Source: Buttiauxella sp049686335 (GTDB lineage Bacteria > Pseudomonadota > Gammaproteobacteria > Enterobacterales > Enterobacteriaceae). From it: a stretch of 64,000 nt of DNA. The stretch is taken from the NCBI RefSeq assembly GCF_049686335.1, contig NZ_JBAVHX010000004.1:744001-808000 (forward strand), written 5' to 3'. The notes below the pieces were generated by a model. It saw only the letters and a list, made by a program, of their open reading frames with translations, had not been told where the DNA came from and made no database searches. The translations under genes were made by a program, and so were the position numbers. Below are positions 63,855 through 64,000 of this stretch, one piece after another. Positions within the stretch are counted from its first letter, which is position 1. The number at the start of each line of letters is the position of its first letter.

Positions 63855-64000
63855 TAGCCCCGCAGAGTGAGCTCTGCTCATTACCCCGCCGCTGTATGGG
63901 ATTAGCTTTAACAGGGACAGCCCATCGTTTATCTCTTCGCAGCCTTCTTCGTGAGCGCCAATTGTGCGGCTTTTGAGTGGGTCTCGGGTAATGCGCAAAT

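Noticed and set aside
63783..63998. 71-codon open frame on the minus strand at the right edge
   Set aside because: It covers the expected infA promoter region on the opposite strand and has no family features.

Overview
The window is a housekeeping stretch of an enterobacterial (Enterobacteriaceae) chromosome. Gene order follows the 20-22 minute region of Escherichia coli, read here from the ssu operon end towards infA. Most encoded proteins match the E. coli products in length and motifs, but loops, linkers and spacers differ enough that the organism is more likely another genus of the family than E. coli itself. The mukBEF cluster, cmoM, the ihfB-rpsA-cmk block, focA-pflB-pflA and dmsABC all support this. 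I see no tRNA, rRNA, insertion sequence, prophage, CRISPR array or integration site. The genus cannot be named from sequence alone.

Layout. 1-2211: the end of the sulfonate-use operon ssuDCB, closed by a 190-base array of palindromes shared with the convergent pepN. 5297-11211: mostly rightward genes pncB, asnS, ompF and aspC, each with its own terminator; ompF has a long OmpR-controlled upstream region. 11280-21985: leftward cell-wall and chromosome genes gloC, mepK, ldtD and the cmoM-mukF-mukE-mukB operon. 22119-31721: elyC (rightward), then leftward ycbJ, kdsB, ycaR, ycaQ, lpxK, msbA, comEC and ihfB, which join lipid A/Kdo supply and export to DNA repair and uptake-type genes. 31812-37869: leftward rpsA, cmk, aroA, serC and ycaP. 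38007-44303: ycaO and the anaerobic formate module focA-pflB-pflA with FNR- and IHF-like sites. 44353-49727: ycaD and the DMSO reductase operon dmsABC. 50078-57964: serS, rarA, lolA, ftsK and lrp, all leftward. 58466-63813: trxB, cydD, cydC and aat, rightward, with the probable infA promoter region at the right edge.

The clearest anomaly is in dmsA. A TGA sits at codon 773, where E. coli DmsA has tryptophan. The reading frame stays open and recognisable for 41 more codons up to a TAA just before dmsB, so the uninterrupted gene would have been 814 codons, exactly the E. coli length. Its FNR-type promoter and the downstream dmsB and dmsC look intact, which suggests a recent nonsense change, a readthrough case or a sequencing error. 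Other points of interest are the ssuB-pepN palindrome array, a perfect 13-base inverted repeat upstream of pflA, an altered OmpF constriction loop, a duplicated motif in the FtsK linker, and the absence of several genes that E. coli carries in this region. I found no candidate for a wholly new multi-gene system.
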